From assembly GCA_028824125.1 (NCBI GenBank), contig JAPPES010000045.1, forward strand, positions 1 through 47,870: a stretch of DNA of 47,870 bases. Reading direction: 5' to 3'. The translations under genes and the position numbers were made by a program. How positions within the stretch are numbered: the first letter of the stretch is position 1; every line of letters begins with the position of its first letter. The notes under the pieces were generated by a model. That model ran no database searches, had not been told where the DNA came from, and worked only from the letters and a program-made list of their open reading frames with translations. The stretch comes from Candidatus Poribacteria bacterium. Lineage in GTDB: Bacteria > Poribacteria > WGA-4E > WGA-3G. Shown here in pieces: positions 24,811-34,693 of the stretch.

Positions 24811-26016
24811 CTAATTTTCATCCTTGACGCGCCCCAAAACTCTACATGTAGTGGCAGAAAGGATTTCATATCGGACACCGCCCCAAACAATCTTTCGTTG
24901 GAACACAGCGTACAAAGCGTTGATACCCGCAAGGAAAATGGAAAACGGTGCGGCGTATTTACTGATACGGAGTGTGTCTTGGACTCTTGGCATCTCGCGA
25001 AGCCACTGCGGAAGGTTTCGGCAACAAAGCTTATAACTTATCACCTCAAAAAATGGTATAAAAACGACCGGTAGGAGTCCTGGCTGAGACCCCACAAAAG
25101 GAATTGTTCCAACAATTAGGACTGCTTTGGGGAGAAAGAGCATCAGGCTGCCAAACCACTGTGCCCACAAACCCATGTGTCGTGTCATAATCATTTGCCG
25201 ATTTGTAAATTCAAAAATCTGCCCCCATGTGCGGTTTGAGGTGCGAGTAACCGCAACGCAATCAGGCACGAAATGAATTTTACGTTTAACGTCTCGTACT
25301 GCGCGAGTCGTGTTGAGGTCTTCAATTGTTGCTTGTTCCCAACGTTGCAGGATCTGTCCTTTTTCGAGGAATTCACGTCGAAAGGCATTAGAACCGCCCC
25401 ATACCATTGTAAGCCAATGATCCCCTTGTAATGCCATTTGGAAGTTGACCCATGTAGCTTCAACAAGCGATGGGAAGTTCCACGTTTGCGGAAAATAGAA
25501 CCTACCACCGACGGTAGCACCGATTGTATTATCCTGGAGTGGCGTAACAAGTAACCTGAGCCAATCTTTTTGAATTGCAACATCAGCGTCAACAAATGCG
25601 ATTACCTCAACATCGTCCGGCAAACTTTCTATCACGGTCATGAGGTTTTGTACTTTTTGAGAACGTGGCAGGTTGTTATCAACGATGTTAGGTGCCAAAA
25701 ACACATCCGCATGGGGGACATCTTCTACAAGTTCGCGTAGGTACGGGTAAGAAACATCGTACCCTGAGTTATCTTTTTCGTGGGTCACAAAGCAAATCCG
25801 ATACTCACCTTCGTAATCCTGATCAAGTAGGCTTTTTGCGTGATCAGCAGTGTCGTCATCCCAACCGTAGTGCGGAGCGACTATAACCACTTTTGGTGTA
25901 TATGCGGGCCTCTCAGTCTTTCGTTCGCGGCGTGTATAGAAAAAGGATTGACTAATCAATAACAACTCAAGAATGAAAAAAAAGTAGGTGGTTAAAATAA
26001 TAAAAGATGTGTTCAT
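24811..26016 (-). CDS. Membrane glycosyltransferase family 2 protein
   Basis: A 401-residue protein. ATG at 26016 is used (an in-frame TTG lies three codons upstream). An N-terminal helix (about 5-25) is followed by a GT-A domain with FVDADVAIQKDW (the DxD site), GGSNAFRREFL and TIEDLNTTRAV. A (Q/R)xxR-like TNRQMIMTR then precedes three C-terminal transmembrane helices. This layout resembles ceramide-glucosyltransferase/GT21 and cellulose-synthase-like processive enzymes. The donor and acceptor are unknown. Confidence 0.85.
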   Translation of the reverse strand: MNTSFIILTTYFFFILELLLISQSFFYTRRERKTERPAYTPKVVIVAPHYGWDDDTADHAKSLLDQDYEGEYRICFVTHEKDNSGYDVSYPYLRELVEDVPHADVFLAPNIVDNNLPRSQKVQNLMTVIESLPDDVEVIAFVDADVAIQKDWLRLLVTPLQDNTIGATVGGRFYFPQTWNFPSLVEATWVNFQMALQGDHWLTMVWGGSNAFRREFLEKGQILQRWEQATIEDLNTTRAVRDVKRKIHFVPDCVAVTRTSNRTWGQIFEFTNRQMIMTRHMGLWAQWFGSLMLFLPKAVLIVGTIPFVGSQPGLLPVVFIPFFEVISYKLCCRNLPQWLREMPRVQDTLRISKYAAPFSIFLAGINALYAVFQRKIVWGGVRYEILSATTCRVLGRVKDEN

Positions 26017-26130
26017 AGCATTCAATGTAAACCGATAAAACTGACTTGTAGATATTGAGATATATCTTCAAACGTTGGCTTTTCTTTCCTTCTGTCAATT
26101 GGCGAAGTATAGTTAATAAATTGTCTGGTG

Positions 26131-27969
26131 TTACTCTTCTTCTTTGGCACGGAGCCACTCAACCTTCGTTTTCAGTTTTGGAATTATCTCTGCATCAAGC
26201 AGAAAAATTTGATCTGGTTTGTTTTGAAGCCTTGCATAGTAACGTCCTAATGGATCTACTTTTCCGACTTGCAAGGTAAAAACTTTCTGAACCCGTAATT
26301 CTACAGTAATTTGTATTTGTGGCGAATTGAAACCGGTTGTTGCGTCTGACAATTCATTTTTTCCACCGCCGAAGGGTTCACCAACAAATTCTACCGCCTT
26401 TAAATCGATCAGTTCATATAAAATTGCATTCACTTCAGCGTTATTTGCGTTTTCTTGGACGGGTGAAGTCAGTCGCCAATTTGTCCCAAGACGCTGGCAG
26501 GTGAATTGGACACCATTATATTCCTGTGAACCGTCGTTATATTTTACAGTAACCCGAATTGGATCATCAATACTAAATTTGAAAATTTGCTTGTTTCTTA
26601 ACCACATTTCACCTTTTGCAATTTTATCAATCAAGTCACGTTTAACCCTGGTAATCTGCTCTGAATTGTTGGCTTTGACGTATACGCTATTTTCCTTAGT
26701 ATTGTTACCAATAAGCAAGACTGCCGGTTTATCTTCCCCTCGGATGGTAAACAAAACTTGCATCATTGGAGGTTCTAAACCGTACAAGGCAAGGTTTTCC
26801 GCAGAATCAGTAACAAACGCTACTGCCTTCAGTGAATCGACACCAAATAGCAGGTCGCTTACTGCTTGTGAATCAGCTAACGTTTTTTGGGTGTTTTGTA
26901 GTTGCCATGTATCTTTATCCAGCTTAATGCCAACAATTTTTTGCATGCCGCGTTGGATCTCAAATTTGGTTGTATCGCCTCGCTGAAAATCAAGCACGCG
27001 TTTATCACGTAGGTCAAACATCGATTTATTGAGAAGTCGGATAATGTCATCTGTAACTGTGTATATTCCGCCTTGATGAACGGATTGGACATAAACGCTC
27101 TCTGTTTCTGCACTATCTTCATCCGAAGTCGACGGCACTGGTGCCCCGATACCAAGCCCATATTCTTTATTTTCATCTTTAAAAGTAAGTTGGATACGTG
27201 GTTTTTCTAATCCGGACTTTTCTAAAAGCGGCGTAACGTTTTCACCATCTGCTTCAAAGGTAGACACTTGTAAGGCATGCAATTCCGATAATATGTATTC
27301 AATTTCCTCCGTATCAGCATTCATAGATAGCGGATGTGTCATTTTCCAGATGTCTCCATCTTTCTGACATGAAAACGCCTCAGGTTTCTGAAACTGAATT
27401 TCTATGATTGAATTAGGATTAAACTTAATAAGTGATTTGTCTCGAAGATCCGTTGGTGACTTTGACAGATCATCAAGTGCACTTGATTCAATCAAAAAGA
27501 TATGCGCCTCTGATTTCTCTTTGGTATAAACAGAATAGTTAATACCCTTTTTGCCTATGAGAAACGTTTTGGGGCTACTCTCTTTGCTTTTCCAAAGTTC
27601 AATTTTGATTGTAGGAGTTTCCAACCCATATTTGTCATATTCCGATACTTCAAGGGTTTGTCTGATTCGTTTGTTAACGAAATCATCTAACATTTCGTTA
27701 ACTCTTGCACTATTTGCGTCCGTTACAAAAGGCGTTGTTAACTGCCATATATTATCAGAATTTTTCTCTATGGTCATTGTTTGATATGCAGCATCTGCGT
27801 ACGATAGTCTAACTTTCTGAATATCTTCGCGTGGCAAGTCGTAAGTTTCAGCGATTCTGGGTTTGTCATCCTTTGAAGTATTCTCAGCAGGTTCATTAAA
27901 AAATAGGAAATATGTTGCTGTAATCCCTATTAATATAATGATAATGATGAGGGTTGTTCGGAAACTCAT
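26131..27969 (-). CDS. DUF4340 domain-containing protein
   Basis: A 612-residue protein starting MSFRTTLIIIIILIGI. The ATG at 27969 overlaps the stop of the GldG-like gene (ATGA). One N-terminal transmembrane anchor is followed by a long extracytoplasmic part built of repeated DUF4340 units: segments such as WQLTTPFVTDANSARVNEML, WKMTHPLSMNADTEEIEYIL and WRLTSPVQENANNAEVNAIL recur at about 73, 202 and 495. The family is regularly encoded with GldF/GldG-type ABC transporter parts, as here. Confidence 0.88.
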   Translation of the reverse strand: MSFRTTLIIIIILIGITATYFLFFNEPAENTSKDDKPRIAETYDLPREDIQKVRLSYADAAYQTMTIEKNSDNIWQLTTPFVTDANSARVNEMLDDFVNKRIRQTLEVSEYDKYGLETPTIKIELWKSKESSPKTFLIGKKGINYSVYTKEKSEAHIFLIESSALDDLSKSPTDLRDKSLIKFNPNSIIEIQFQKPEAFSCQKDGDIWKMTHPLSMNADTEEIEYILSELHALQVSTFEADGENVTPLLEKSGLEKPRIQLTFKDENKEYGLGIGAPVPSTSDEDSAETESVYVQSVHQGGIYTVTDDIIRLLNKSMFDLRDKRVLDFQRGDTTKFEIQRGMQKIVGIKLDKDTWQLQNTQKTLADSQAVSDLLFGVDSLKAVAFVTDSAENLALYGLEPPMMQVLFTIRGEDKPAVLLIGNNTKENSVYVKANNSEQITRVKRDLIDKIAKGEMWLRNKQIFKFSIDDPIRVTVKYNDGSQEYNGVQFTCQRLGTNWRLTSPVQENANNAEVNAILYELIDLKAVEFVGEPFGGGKNELSDATTGFNSPQIQITVELRVQKVFTLQVGKVDPLGRYYARLQNKPDQIFLLDAEIIPKLKTKVEWLRAKEEE

Positions 27970-29579
27970 ACAGCCCCCCCTTCCCGGCGACGCCACCACA
28001 CAACCATGCCTGCAATAAACACGATGATAGGAATAAGAAAAACGGAGGTAATCTGAACAAGACGTATTTGATGACTATTCATCGTCCGTAAGATTCGCCC
28101 ACTGGGATCAGGTGGAGCGATAGCGATAAGGTCTTTATCTAATGTGAGCCAATTAATAATGGAAGGAAAAAGGGGAGCATACGCAGGTATCTCTGGATTA
28201 TTGGTTGCAAAATAGGTATCGGTTGCAAAATCCGAATCTCCAAATACAACAATGCGGGTTGGTGTTGATTCCTTTTCATTTATAGTATTTGGATCATTTT
28301 TCTCTTCAACCGCGACTGCGATAGATACAGGCCCAGGCATATCTACGGATGCTGTATAACCATTACTGCTGAAGGTTCCATCTGCTTCTCGTTCCGTTTC
28401 TGCCCAACTGACTCCTTTAGGCCCTATCGTTTTTGCTATCGGTTTAACGGTGAGGTGATTAGGTATATCATCCGAAGGTATAACCGAACGACAAAAAACA
28501 AAGGGAATTTCTTCTCGAAAAAAATAACGGGTAATATCATGCGGTTCAAACCGCAAATGCAGCGCGTTATGACCGCCTAACAAAAGGTAAAAATTTACAC
28601 GATCATATACTAAATCATTTCCTATCTTCACTCCCCATTTTTTCATAAGTTGAATAAGTCCATCATTTACATCTTCTACGGAATTAGGCGAAGGATCAAG
28701 CAGCAAAAGGAGTTTTCCGTTCTTTGCTAAGTATTTTTTAATTATCTCTACATCTTGGGGTGCTAAAGGTTTTGTGGGACCGGCAATGACAAGAACGTCA
28801 CAATCTTCTGGGATTCGAGGTTCCCTTAATAGAGAATGTGAAAGCACTTCATAATTTTGTTTCTCCAATTCGGTTTTTACCTGCCAATACCTATTATTAG
28901 TCGTGTCACCAACCCCATGTTCCCCATGACCACTTAGGAAGTAAACCTTTTTAATTTTATTTTGAATGATTTTGAGAAGTGCACTCGTAAATTTCTGTTC
29001 GTCAATAGTCGTTACTTTCTCTACTCTATCTTTACTTTCAAATATGATCGTTCCGTCATACTGCAAATTGTATTTTTGGATAAGTATTGTCTCAATGTTA
29101 GGATTTTTAAATGAGACGTTTATTAATTTAGATTCGCGTTGGTATAATTCTAACCGCTCCTTAGCGTAGGCTGCCAATTGAGTGGTTTCATCACTAAAAA
29201 ATGCTGTAACATCCACTTTCTTATCAAGGTTTTTAAGTATCTGTTTCGTTTGTTCAGAAAGTGAGTAATCCCGTAATTCGGTTAAATCAATCCTTTTATC
29301 GAACTGCCGTGTTACAATAACGTTCACAAATACTGCTATCCCTATAACACCAAGTATACTGAGCGCGACGTTTGCTCCATAACGAAGCTGCCTGCTCACA
29401 AAAAAGTGAACAAATTCTTTATAATGCAGCCGAGCAAAAATAGCAAGTGATATTAGACAGAGAATCAAACAAATTGCAAAAGCCAACCACGCCTTTAGAA
29501 ACAGACTTGCGATTGAGATAAAACAGAAAATTAGGGCAAGGAATCCAAGAAGCGGTCCTGCAACGTCTTTTTTTGCCAT
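27966..29579 (-). CDS. GldG-like ABC transporter auxiliary protein
   Basis: A 537-residue protein with two to three N-terminal helices, a large extracytoplasmic domain with the family landmarks DYSLSEQTKQILKNLDKKVD, VYFLSGHGEHGV, LLLLLDPSPN and VVFGDSDFATD, and one C-terminal helix. This is the GldG / ABC_transp_aux family. It lies between the ABC-2 permease (3-bp gap) and the DUF4340 protein (4-bp overlap), a common three-gene set. The companion ATPase gene is not adjacent. Confidence 0.87.
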   Translation of the reverse strand: MAKKDVAGPLLGFLALIFCFISIASLFLKAWLAFAICLILCLISLAIFARLHYKEFVHFFVSRQLRYGANVALSILGVIGIAVFVNVIVTRQFDKRIDLTELRDYSLSEQTKQILKNLDKKVDVTAFFSDETTQLAAYAKERLELYQRESKLINVSFKNPNIETILIQKYNLQYDGTIIFESKDRVEKVTTIDEQKFTSALLKIIQNKIKKVYFLSGHGEHGVGDTTNNRYWQVKTELEKQNYEVLSHSLLREPRIPEDCDVLVIAGPTKPLAPQDVEIIKKYLAKNGKLLLLLDPSPNSVEDVNDGLIQLMKKWGVKIGNDLVYDRVNFYLLLGGHNALHLRFEPHDITRYFFREEIPFVFCRSVIPSDDIPNHLTVKPIAKTIGPKGVSWAETEREADGTFSSNGYTASVDMPGPVSIAVAVEEKNDPNTINEKESTPTRIVVFGDSDFATDTYFATNNPEIPAYAPLFPSIINWLTLDKDLIAIAPPDPSGRILRTMNSHQIRLVQITSVFLIPIIVFIAGMVVWWRRREGGAV

Positions 29580-29582
29580 TCC

Positions 29583-30305
29583 TTATCTCCATTTTGACGA
29601 CTCAATTGACTTGAACGTTGCAAAAAGACAGATACCTGTAAAACTAACGTAGTAAACAACATCTTTTAGTTGGATAACGCCTCGGGCAAAATTGTTGTAG
29701 TGCTCAAGAAATGATAGATAACTTAGAAATTGTCCAATTGACCCAGAGCGCGCAGATAGAGAACCTATCACCCACAATGTTAAAAAAAATCCAAAACTTG
29801 TCAGCGCAGCAACAATTTGATTCTTGCTCATTGAGGACATCAGTAAACCAAATGCAAGAAAGCATGAACTGATTAGGATCAGACCAAGGTAACCACTCAG
29901 CAAAACCCCACCATCTAAGGCACCGAAACGCTGTGTTAAAAACGGAAAAAGAAGCGTCAAGAAAAGCATAATGATGAGCAGTGTCCAACTTGCCAGAAAC
30001 TTGCCAAGCACTACCTGCACATCAGTAATTGGTGAGGTGAGAAGTAATTCAATAGTTCCAGATTTACGCTCTTCGGCGAACAGTTTCATCGTTAACACAG
30101 GCGTAAAAAAGAGAAGGATGGTTGCCAGATTACCGAAGGTCGCCTGCATCACAGCAGCGCCAGAGCTGCTCCCGCTTGCAGTGATTAACCAACCCGAAAA
30201 AAGAAACCCTGAAATTGCTGAAAATACAATACAGACAAAATAGGCAATCGGTGAAACGAAATATGTATAGAGTTCTTTAGTGCAGACTGCAAGTAGGTTT
30301 CTCAT
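29583..30305 (-). CDS. ABC-2 type permease (GldF-like)
   Basis: A 240-residue permease with six predicted helices. The motifs FTPVLTMKLFAEERKSGTIELLLTSPITD in the first cytoplasmic loop region (read in two parts: FTPVLTMKLFAEERKSG and TIELLLTSPITD) are diagnostic for ABC-2/GldF permeases. It is co-transcribed with the GldG-like and DUF4340 genes downstream and the chlorite-dismutase-like gene 27 bp upstream. It has no strong ribosome-binding site. Confidence 0.87.
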   Translation of the reverse strand: MRNLLAVCTKELYTYFVSPIAYFVCIVFSAISGFLFSGWLITASGSSSGAAVMQATFGNLATILLFFTPVLTMKLFAEERKSGTIELLLTSPITDVQVVLGKFLASWTLLIIMLFLTLLFPFLTQRFGALDGGVLLSGYLGLILISSCFLAFGLLMSSMSKNQIVAALTSFGFFLTLWVIGSLSARSGSIGQFLSYLSFLEHYNNFARGVIQLKDVVYYVSFTGICLFATFKSIESSKWR

Positions 30306-30332
30306 TTTTCAGTTTTATGTTTCGGATAAATG

Positions 30333-31061
30333 CTAATTAAACTGCTTCCGAACTTTTCCAACAAAGAAGGGACCAAGCGATTCTATGTATTTAGTTGTCT
30401 GCTCAGTTTTGCGCATATCCTGTATCAGTCGTGATAACGGATATAATTCCCGTCCTACCAACCCAATCACAAATTCGTTGTCATTGGTATCTAATCCGAA
30501 GCATGCCAAGCGGATGTCACTTGCGTAGCCTCCAGCTGCATAACTACGTCCGAGCCTCGCGTGTTCTCCTAAGATTTTTCCTTGATCGCGTCTATCAAGT
30601 TGATAGAATTCGGGTTTTCGTCTTAACGGGTACCAAATTGCCCAAGGAAAGTCGGGATTAAGGACATTATTACGCGGTTTGTTGAGAAGCCACTCTTCCA
30701 AATTAGGTTCTCTACCGCTTGAATAGGTTCTGCCAATCATTGTCATTTCAGGACGATAAATTAGGTTAGAAGTCTCTTGTGTCTTTTTCAATAAGGAATG
30801 GGTTTCTGTAATTAACACCGCTGGGTTTTCCGCCAGAAAAAGCACACCGATACCTGTTGGATGATTCAGATCGTTGTACAGGACTGCGTTCAGATTACTA
30901 TTTTCAAGCGTTTCAATGATGAATGCGGGGTCGTGGCACTCTTCAAAGACATGGAGTTGTAGGAACAACCGGCGGTCACTATATTGTGGTTCTCCATCAA
31001 TAGGAGTCCCTATCTCGCGAATGTCTAACGGTTCTGGTCGTGTAGGTTTCTCTGTTTGCAT
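30333..31061 (-). CDS. Chlorite dismutase family / HemQ-like haem protein
   Basis: A 242-residue protein. The C-terminal half carries the family pattern: WAIWYPLRRKPEFYQL, then GEHARLGRSYAAGG with the proximal histidine position, CFGLDTNDNEFVIGLVG, and LIQDMRKTEQTTKYIESLGP followed by FFVGKV. HemQ members decarboxylate coproheme; true chlorite dismutases carry a distal arginine, which cannot be settled by eye. It is situated between the ClpX-like and ABC permease genes in one directon. Confidence 0.8.
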   Translation of the reverse strand: MQTEKPTRPEPLDIREIGTPIDGEPQYSDRRLFLQLHVFEECHDPAFIIETLENSNLNAVLYNDLNHPTGIGVLFLAENPAVLITETHSLLKKTQETSNLIYRPEMTMIGRTYSSGREPNLEEWLLNKPRNNVLNPDFPWAIWYPLRRKPEFYQLDRRDQGKILGEHARLGRSYAAGGYASDIRLACFGLDTNDNEFVIGLVGRELYPLSRLIQDMRKTEQTTKYIESLGPFFVGKVRKQFN

Positions 31062-31090
31062 AATATGATTTTTCTATGAGTTCCTTCGGT

Positions 31091-32665
31091 TCAACGTTTG
31101 GCAGTGTATGACTCACGGATCCATTCTTCAAGTATTGGATCGGGATTTTGGACAACTTCCTTTGGAAAGGTGAATGATGATTCGCCTGTATTCTGCTTAA
31201 TGAGGTTCAACCCATGCTGATAACTTTTTAGAATATCATCACAGACTTGTGATATAGATTTCTCTTCTGCTGAAGCGCGCGCACAAATGGCTTCAGTTGC
31301 TTCTACATCAAATGCAATCTTCAAATCGTGATCGGCGCTGAACCGTGCTTCATATCTACGAATCTGTTCATGCATTACAGTTTTTCGATTGTAATCCGCA
31401 TCTTCCGTAATCCGTTTGAGTTCGGCATCAGGATCATCAACAACTTCTGCAGTAACAACAAATTCCGAAACACCTGTAGACGGAAGTTCAAACTTATAGT
31501 TGCGCAAGACTTTCTCACAGACAGTCATCAAGGCACGCGCACCGGTTTTCTGTTCAATGGCTTTTTCTGCGATTCGGCGTAACCCACATCCGGAAAACAG
31601 CACGGTAATGCCGTAAGCACGGAAGGCGTTTTCATATTGCCGAATGATAGAACCTTCTGAATGTTTCAAAATATAAAACAGATCGTCAACAGCCAATTCA
31701 CCACAAACGACATGTACAGGAAGTCTACCGATGAATTCTGGTTCAAAACCGAAATCGATAAAGTCTTTCGGGGTTACGTGTTCAAAATACTGTGCGGCAT
31801 CATCTTTTTGGCTTGCTATTTCCGCATTAAAACCGATTCTGCTTTGGTGCATGCGTTTCTTGATAATCTTTTCCATACCGGTAAACGCACCACTGATAAT
31901 AAACAGGATATGGCGGGTATTTATCACCTCTTTTTCCACCTTGCCACTTTTCTGAAATTCCATTGCCGCGCGCATCTGAGACGCGACATCGTTGCCGCCT
32001 CGCAGGTCAACTTCTGTTTCTTCCATCAATTTGAGAAGTCCAATCTGTACACCGCGCCCGCTTACATCGCGTCCGATGATATTCGGTGGTGTCGCAATCT
32101 TATCTGCTTCATCAAGATAGATTATGCCGTATTGTGCCAATTCAAGGTTATCATCTGCTTGTGCAACAAGTTCACGAATTAAGTCGTCTACATTCGCGCC
32201 AACATAACCTGTTTCGCTAAATCGGGTAGCATCTGCTTTAACAAACGGCACACCGATTAACTTGGCGATGTGTCTGATGAGGTAAGTTTTGCCAACACCT
32301 GTCGGACCGAGCATGACAATATTTTGTTTAGAATAGTCGGTATCCGCAGCATCAGGATTTTCATGGCATTCTCGGACATGGTTATAGTGGTCACAGACAG
32401 CAATAGCGAGTGCTTTTTTTGCCTCATCCTGCTTTATGACATACCGATCCAAGTACTTCTTTATGTCCTTCGGTTTGAGATCAAACTTTAAATCAAAGGT
32501 TTTCTGTGGTTCAGGTTCCACATCCACTGTTTGACCCGGTGAAACATGGGGTCCAGCCACACGACCTAAACTGACGGTTAAACCGTCACCATACTTCTTT
32601 CGAATTAATTCCTGAAATTCCTTTTGAAGTTCTTCTTCAGTTGGGATTTTTTTATTTGTTGTCAT
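31091..32665 (-). CDS. ClpX-like AAA+ unfoldase lacking the zinc-binding domain
   Basis: A 524-residue protein with a clear ClpX core: RYVIKQDEAKKALAIAV, Walker A GPTGVGKT (120-127), pore loop GYVG (153-156), Walker B IIYLDEAD (181-188), the ClpP-docking IGF tripeptide at 277-279, EFIGRLPV, and sensor-2 TGARAL. The N-terminal C4 zinc domain of ClpX is missing; instead about 60 charged residues without cysteines precede the core. About 100 extra residues follow it. ClpX proper is about 420 residues. A dedicated adaptor-independent ClpXP partner is possible. No clpP is nearby. Confidence 0.87.
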   Translation of the reverse strand: MTTNKKIPTEEELQKEFQELIRKKYGDGLTVSLGRVAGPHVSPGQTVDVEPEPQKTFDLKFDLKPKDIKKYLDRYVIKQDEAKKALAIAVCDHYNHVRECHENPDAADTDYSKQNIVMLGPTGVGKTYLIRHIAKLIGVPFVKADATRFSETGYVGANVDDLIRELVAQADDNLELAQYGIIYLDEADKIATPPNIIGRDVSGRGVQIGLLKLMEETEVDLRGGNDVASQMRAAMEFQKSGKVEKEVINTRHILFIISGAFTGMEKIIKKRMHQSRIGFNAEIASQKDDAAQYFEHVTPKDFIDFGFEPEFIGRLPVHVVCGELAVDDLFYILKHSEGSIIRQYENAFRAYGITVLFSGCGLRRIAEKAIEQKTGARALMTVCEKVLRNYKFELPSTGVSEFVVTAEVVDDPDAELKRITEDADYNRKTVMHEQIRRYEARFSADHDLKIAFDVEATEAICARASAEEKSISQVCDDILKSYQHGLNLIKQNTGESSFTFPKEVVQNPDPILEEWIRESYTAKR

Positions 32666-32675
32666 AATGTCTCAA

Positions 32676-32876
32676 TTAACCATCAAGTTTCAGATTTTGA
32701 CTTTCGGTCACTGGTATCGGAGTTTCGCTTAGGTTGACAGTACTTCTCGTTTTTTCTCGTCGAATTGCCTCACTTTGCAAGTAGGCGATATAACGACTGG
32801 TATCATGGTCAAATTTCGCTGAGATTTGACGACGAACCCTTCGGGTATCTTCGACAATAGGGGAATTTTTAATCAT
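32676..32876 (-). CDS. Small hypothetical protein of the IVEExRRxR type
   Basis: A 66-residue protein. SPIVEDTRRVRRQISAKFDH followed by DTSRYIAYLQ resembles the widespread small family reading IVEEVRxxRExxAxxFxYDL, often encoded near toxin genes in cyanobacteria and related genomes. It has a good ribosome-binding site (AGGAGTACCTAATG). It is 10 bp upstream of the ClpX-like gene. Its function is unknown. Confidence 0.65.
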   Translation of the reverse strand: MIKNSPIVEDTRRVRRQISAKFDHDTSRYIAYLQSEAIRREKTRSTVNLSETPIPVTESQNLKLDG

Positions 32877-32935
32877 TAGGTACTCCTATTAACTGGTTTA
32901 GTGTAGTAATAATTGCATATCCAATTACTATGGTG

Positions 32936-34486
32936 TTAATCCCCTACATTTGCATAGAAAAACGGTGGCATTGTCAAGGCAACGACATCATCTTCACCAG
33001 AAATTCCGCGTGCCATTGCAAGTGCATCGTCTAAATTCTTTGCCCACTCAACACCTAATCGCTGCGCCACCCGCGGTTCTTTTGGACCTACCAAAATCAC
33101 CTTTGATAGATATTTCAGCGGATAGGTTGCCCAATACCAAACCGTAAACGGATGAAAGCCGTGATGCGCAAATTTGTTCCGATAGCACTCGATTAAATAC
33201 TCGTCCTTCGCGTATTTTTCTTGATACTTCTGTTGCATCTCAAACGGTTCTGTTGTATCCGCAAGCACCTCGTCATAAAACATCTTATAGGCGACATGAT
33301 ATTCCTCGTGAAATATCTCATAAGTCGGGTTCATGATGATAACAACACCGTTCTCTTTGATTAGTGGTTTGTTATAGAACCAGTTGAAAACATAGCCTAA
33401 TATGTCGCTCACAACTAAAACTGGATTTATGCGTGCATCAACTGCATAAGGACTCATATCAGGCAGACCAAACACTAAGGTGCTGTACTGCCGTGGAATA
33501 TCAATTGCTAATTGCTCCTTCATTGATGCCAACGTTTTTGCGTGAACAGCATCAATGTCGCCAGCATTTACTTCAATAGGTTCATAGTCTGTCCGCACAC
33601 CTTTGAGTATATTATATCGGACAGATTCAGGTAAAAGTGATAAAGTTGCAGGTGTAAACGTTTTGATAATCTTTTCAGCAATGTTGCAGTCTCGATTGGG
33701 TTTTCCAACATAGCGAAGATGGAACGGATATATCGCGCCATTCATCGCCGCTTCAAGCACTAAAATTGGTGTCTCTTTTTGAATGAGACGACTCATCCGT
33801 TCAATACAGGCATGCATGTGTGAACCTTCTGGCTGCATCACATGCGGACTCTCCGATGTCATGTGCGGCGAGTGATGGGGGGCAATAGAGTTGTACGTTC
33901 CAAGACCTACTGCAACAGATTTGTGTCCACCGTTAAGGGGAATCTGGATCATATCAACATAAATGATTAAATCAGCATCAAGTGCAGCTCTGTCTGTCTC
34001 AACGATTTCATCATGTTCTGTTCTCCCTACTTCAACAATCTGTTCGCTATCCTCAGCGTCAAAATTTCGGAGTTGGTGCGGATAGAACTCGTCCATAATG
34101 TCTTTGCCCAACATATAAGTGAGTTCATGTTCTTTCATCTTGCGGTGGAGTGCGACTGCACATATCAGTTGGATATTCTTTTTTTCTACTCCGTAATCGT
34201 CCAGCATTTTCAACAGCGTTTCTATCATAATCTGCCGCATATCCGGCTTTTTGGTTAGCGGAAAAGGTTGACAGTTATCATCAAATAGGATCAGCACTTT
34301 TGAATTGCCGTTAACAAGTTCACGTAGCGGCGGCATTTCAAGGGGGTTTTCGAAGGCGCGCTGCGTATGTTCACTGAGCGCTGCACGTTTTATGCCCGGC
34401 AGCGGCGGTTTGGCATAGAACACCTCTGAATTGTCCGGTATTTTCGCATTGACGAGGTGATTTCCGAAGTAGGTGAAATATTTCAT
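32936..34486 (-). CDS. LarA-like (lactate racemase domain, DUF2088) protein
   Basis: A 516-residue protein of the nickel-pincer-dependent LarA family. Visible landmarks are VLILFDDNCQP and the CAVALHRKMKEHEL segment, corresponding to the family's G-H-R-x5-E motif, with the expected histidine, then YVDMIQIPLNGGHKSVAVGLG, where the lysine and histidines bind the NPN cofactor. It is longer than LarA (about 425 residues). It may be a racemase or epimerase of another 2-hydroxyacid. It is the first gene of the minus-strand directon; MITE copy 4 lies 55 bp upstream of its start. Confidence 0.8.
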   Translation of the reverse strand: MKYFTYFGNHLVNAKIPDNSEVFYAKPPLPGIKRAALSEHTQRAFENPLEMPPLRELVNGNSKVLILFDDNCQPFPLTKKPDMRQIMIETLLKMLDDYGVEKKNIQLICAVALHRKMKEHELTYMLGKDIMDEFYPHQLRNFDAEDSEQIVEVGRTEHDEIVETDRAALDADLIIYVDMIQIPLNGGHKSVAVGLGTYNSIAPHHSPHMTSESPHVMQPEGSHMHACIERMSRLIQKETPILVLEAAMNGAIYPFHLRYVGKPNRDCNIAEKIIKTFTPATLSLLPESVRYNILKGVRTDYEPIEVNAGDIDAVHAKTLASMKEQLAIDIPRQYSTLVFGLPDMSPYAVDARINPVLVVSDILGYVFNWFYNKPLIKENGVVIIMNPTYEIFHEEYHVAYKMFYDEVLADTTEPFEMQQKYQEKYAKDEYLIECYRNKFAHHGFHPFTVWYWATYPLKYLSKVILVGPKEPRVAQRLGVEWAKNLDDALAMARGISGEDDVVALTMPPFFYANVGD

Positions 34487-34540
34487 TAAAAATCCAATAT
34501 CTCAATATGTCTGGCTATAGCTTAGAATTTATAGTATTTT

Positions 34541-34693
34541 AACCCAAGTTGCCACCTATTTGTGAATGCTCTTGTCCGAGGGGTTTCTAACCCCGATGTA
34601 TAACAGAAAACATAACAATCAGCAGAAACGCCTTGTTTTTTAGTAAAAAGCAGTGTCTGCCATCTCGAAATCTTGTCCGTAGCAACTTAGGTT
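34541..34693 (+). mobile_element. MITE-like element, copy 4, with 5-bp target duplication
   Basis: A 153-bp copy from AACCCAAGTTGCCAC to GTAGCAACTTAGGTT, flanked by ATTTT at 34536-34540 and 34694-34698. It belongs to the GTCCGAGGGG subtype (shared with copy 5), whereas copies 1-3 have GTAGGAGGGG. Confidence 0.85.

Noticed and set aside
26327..26986. 219-codon plus-strand ORF opposite the DUF4340 gene
   Set aside because: The minus-strand frame shows repeated DUF4340 units and operon coupling; the plus-strand translation has no domain features.
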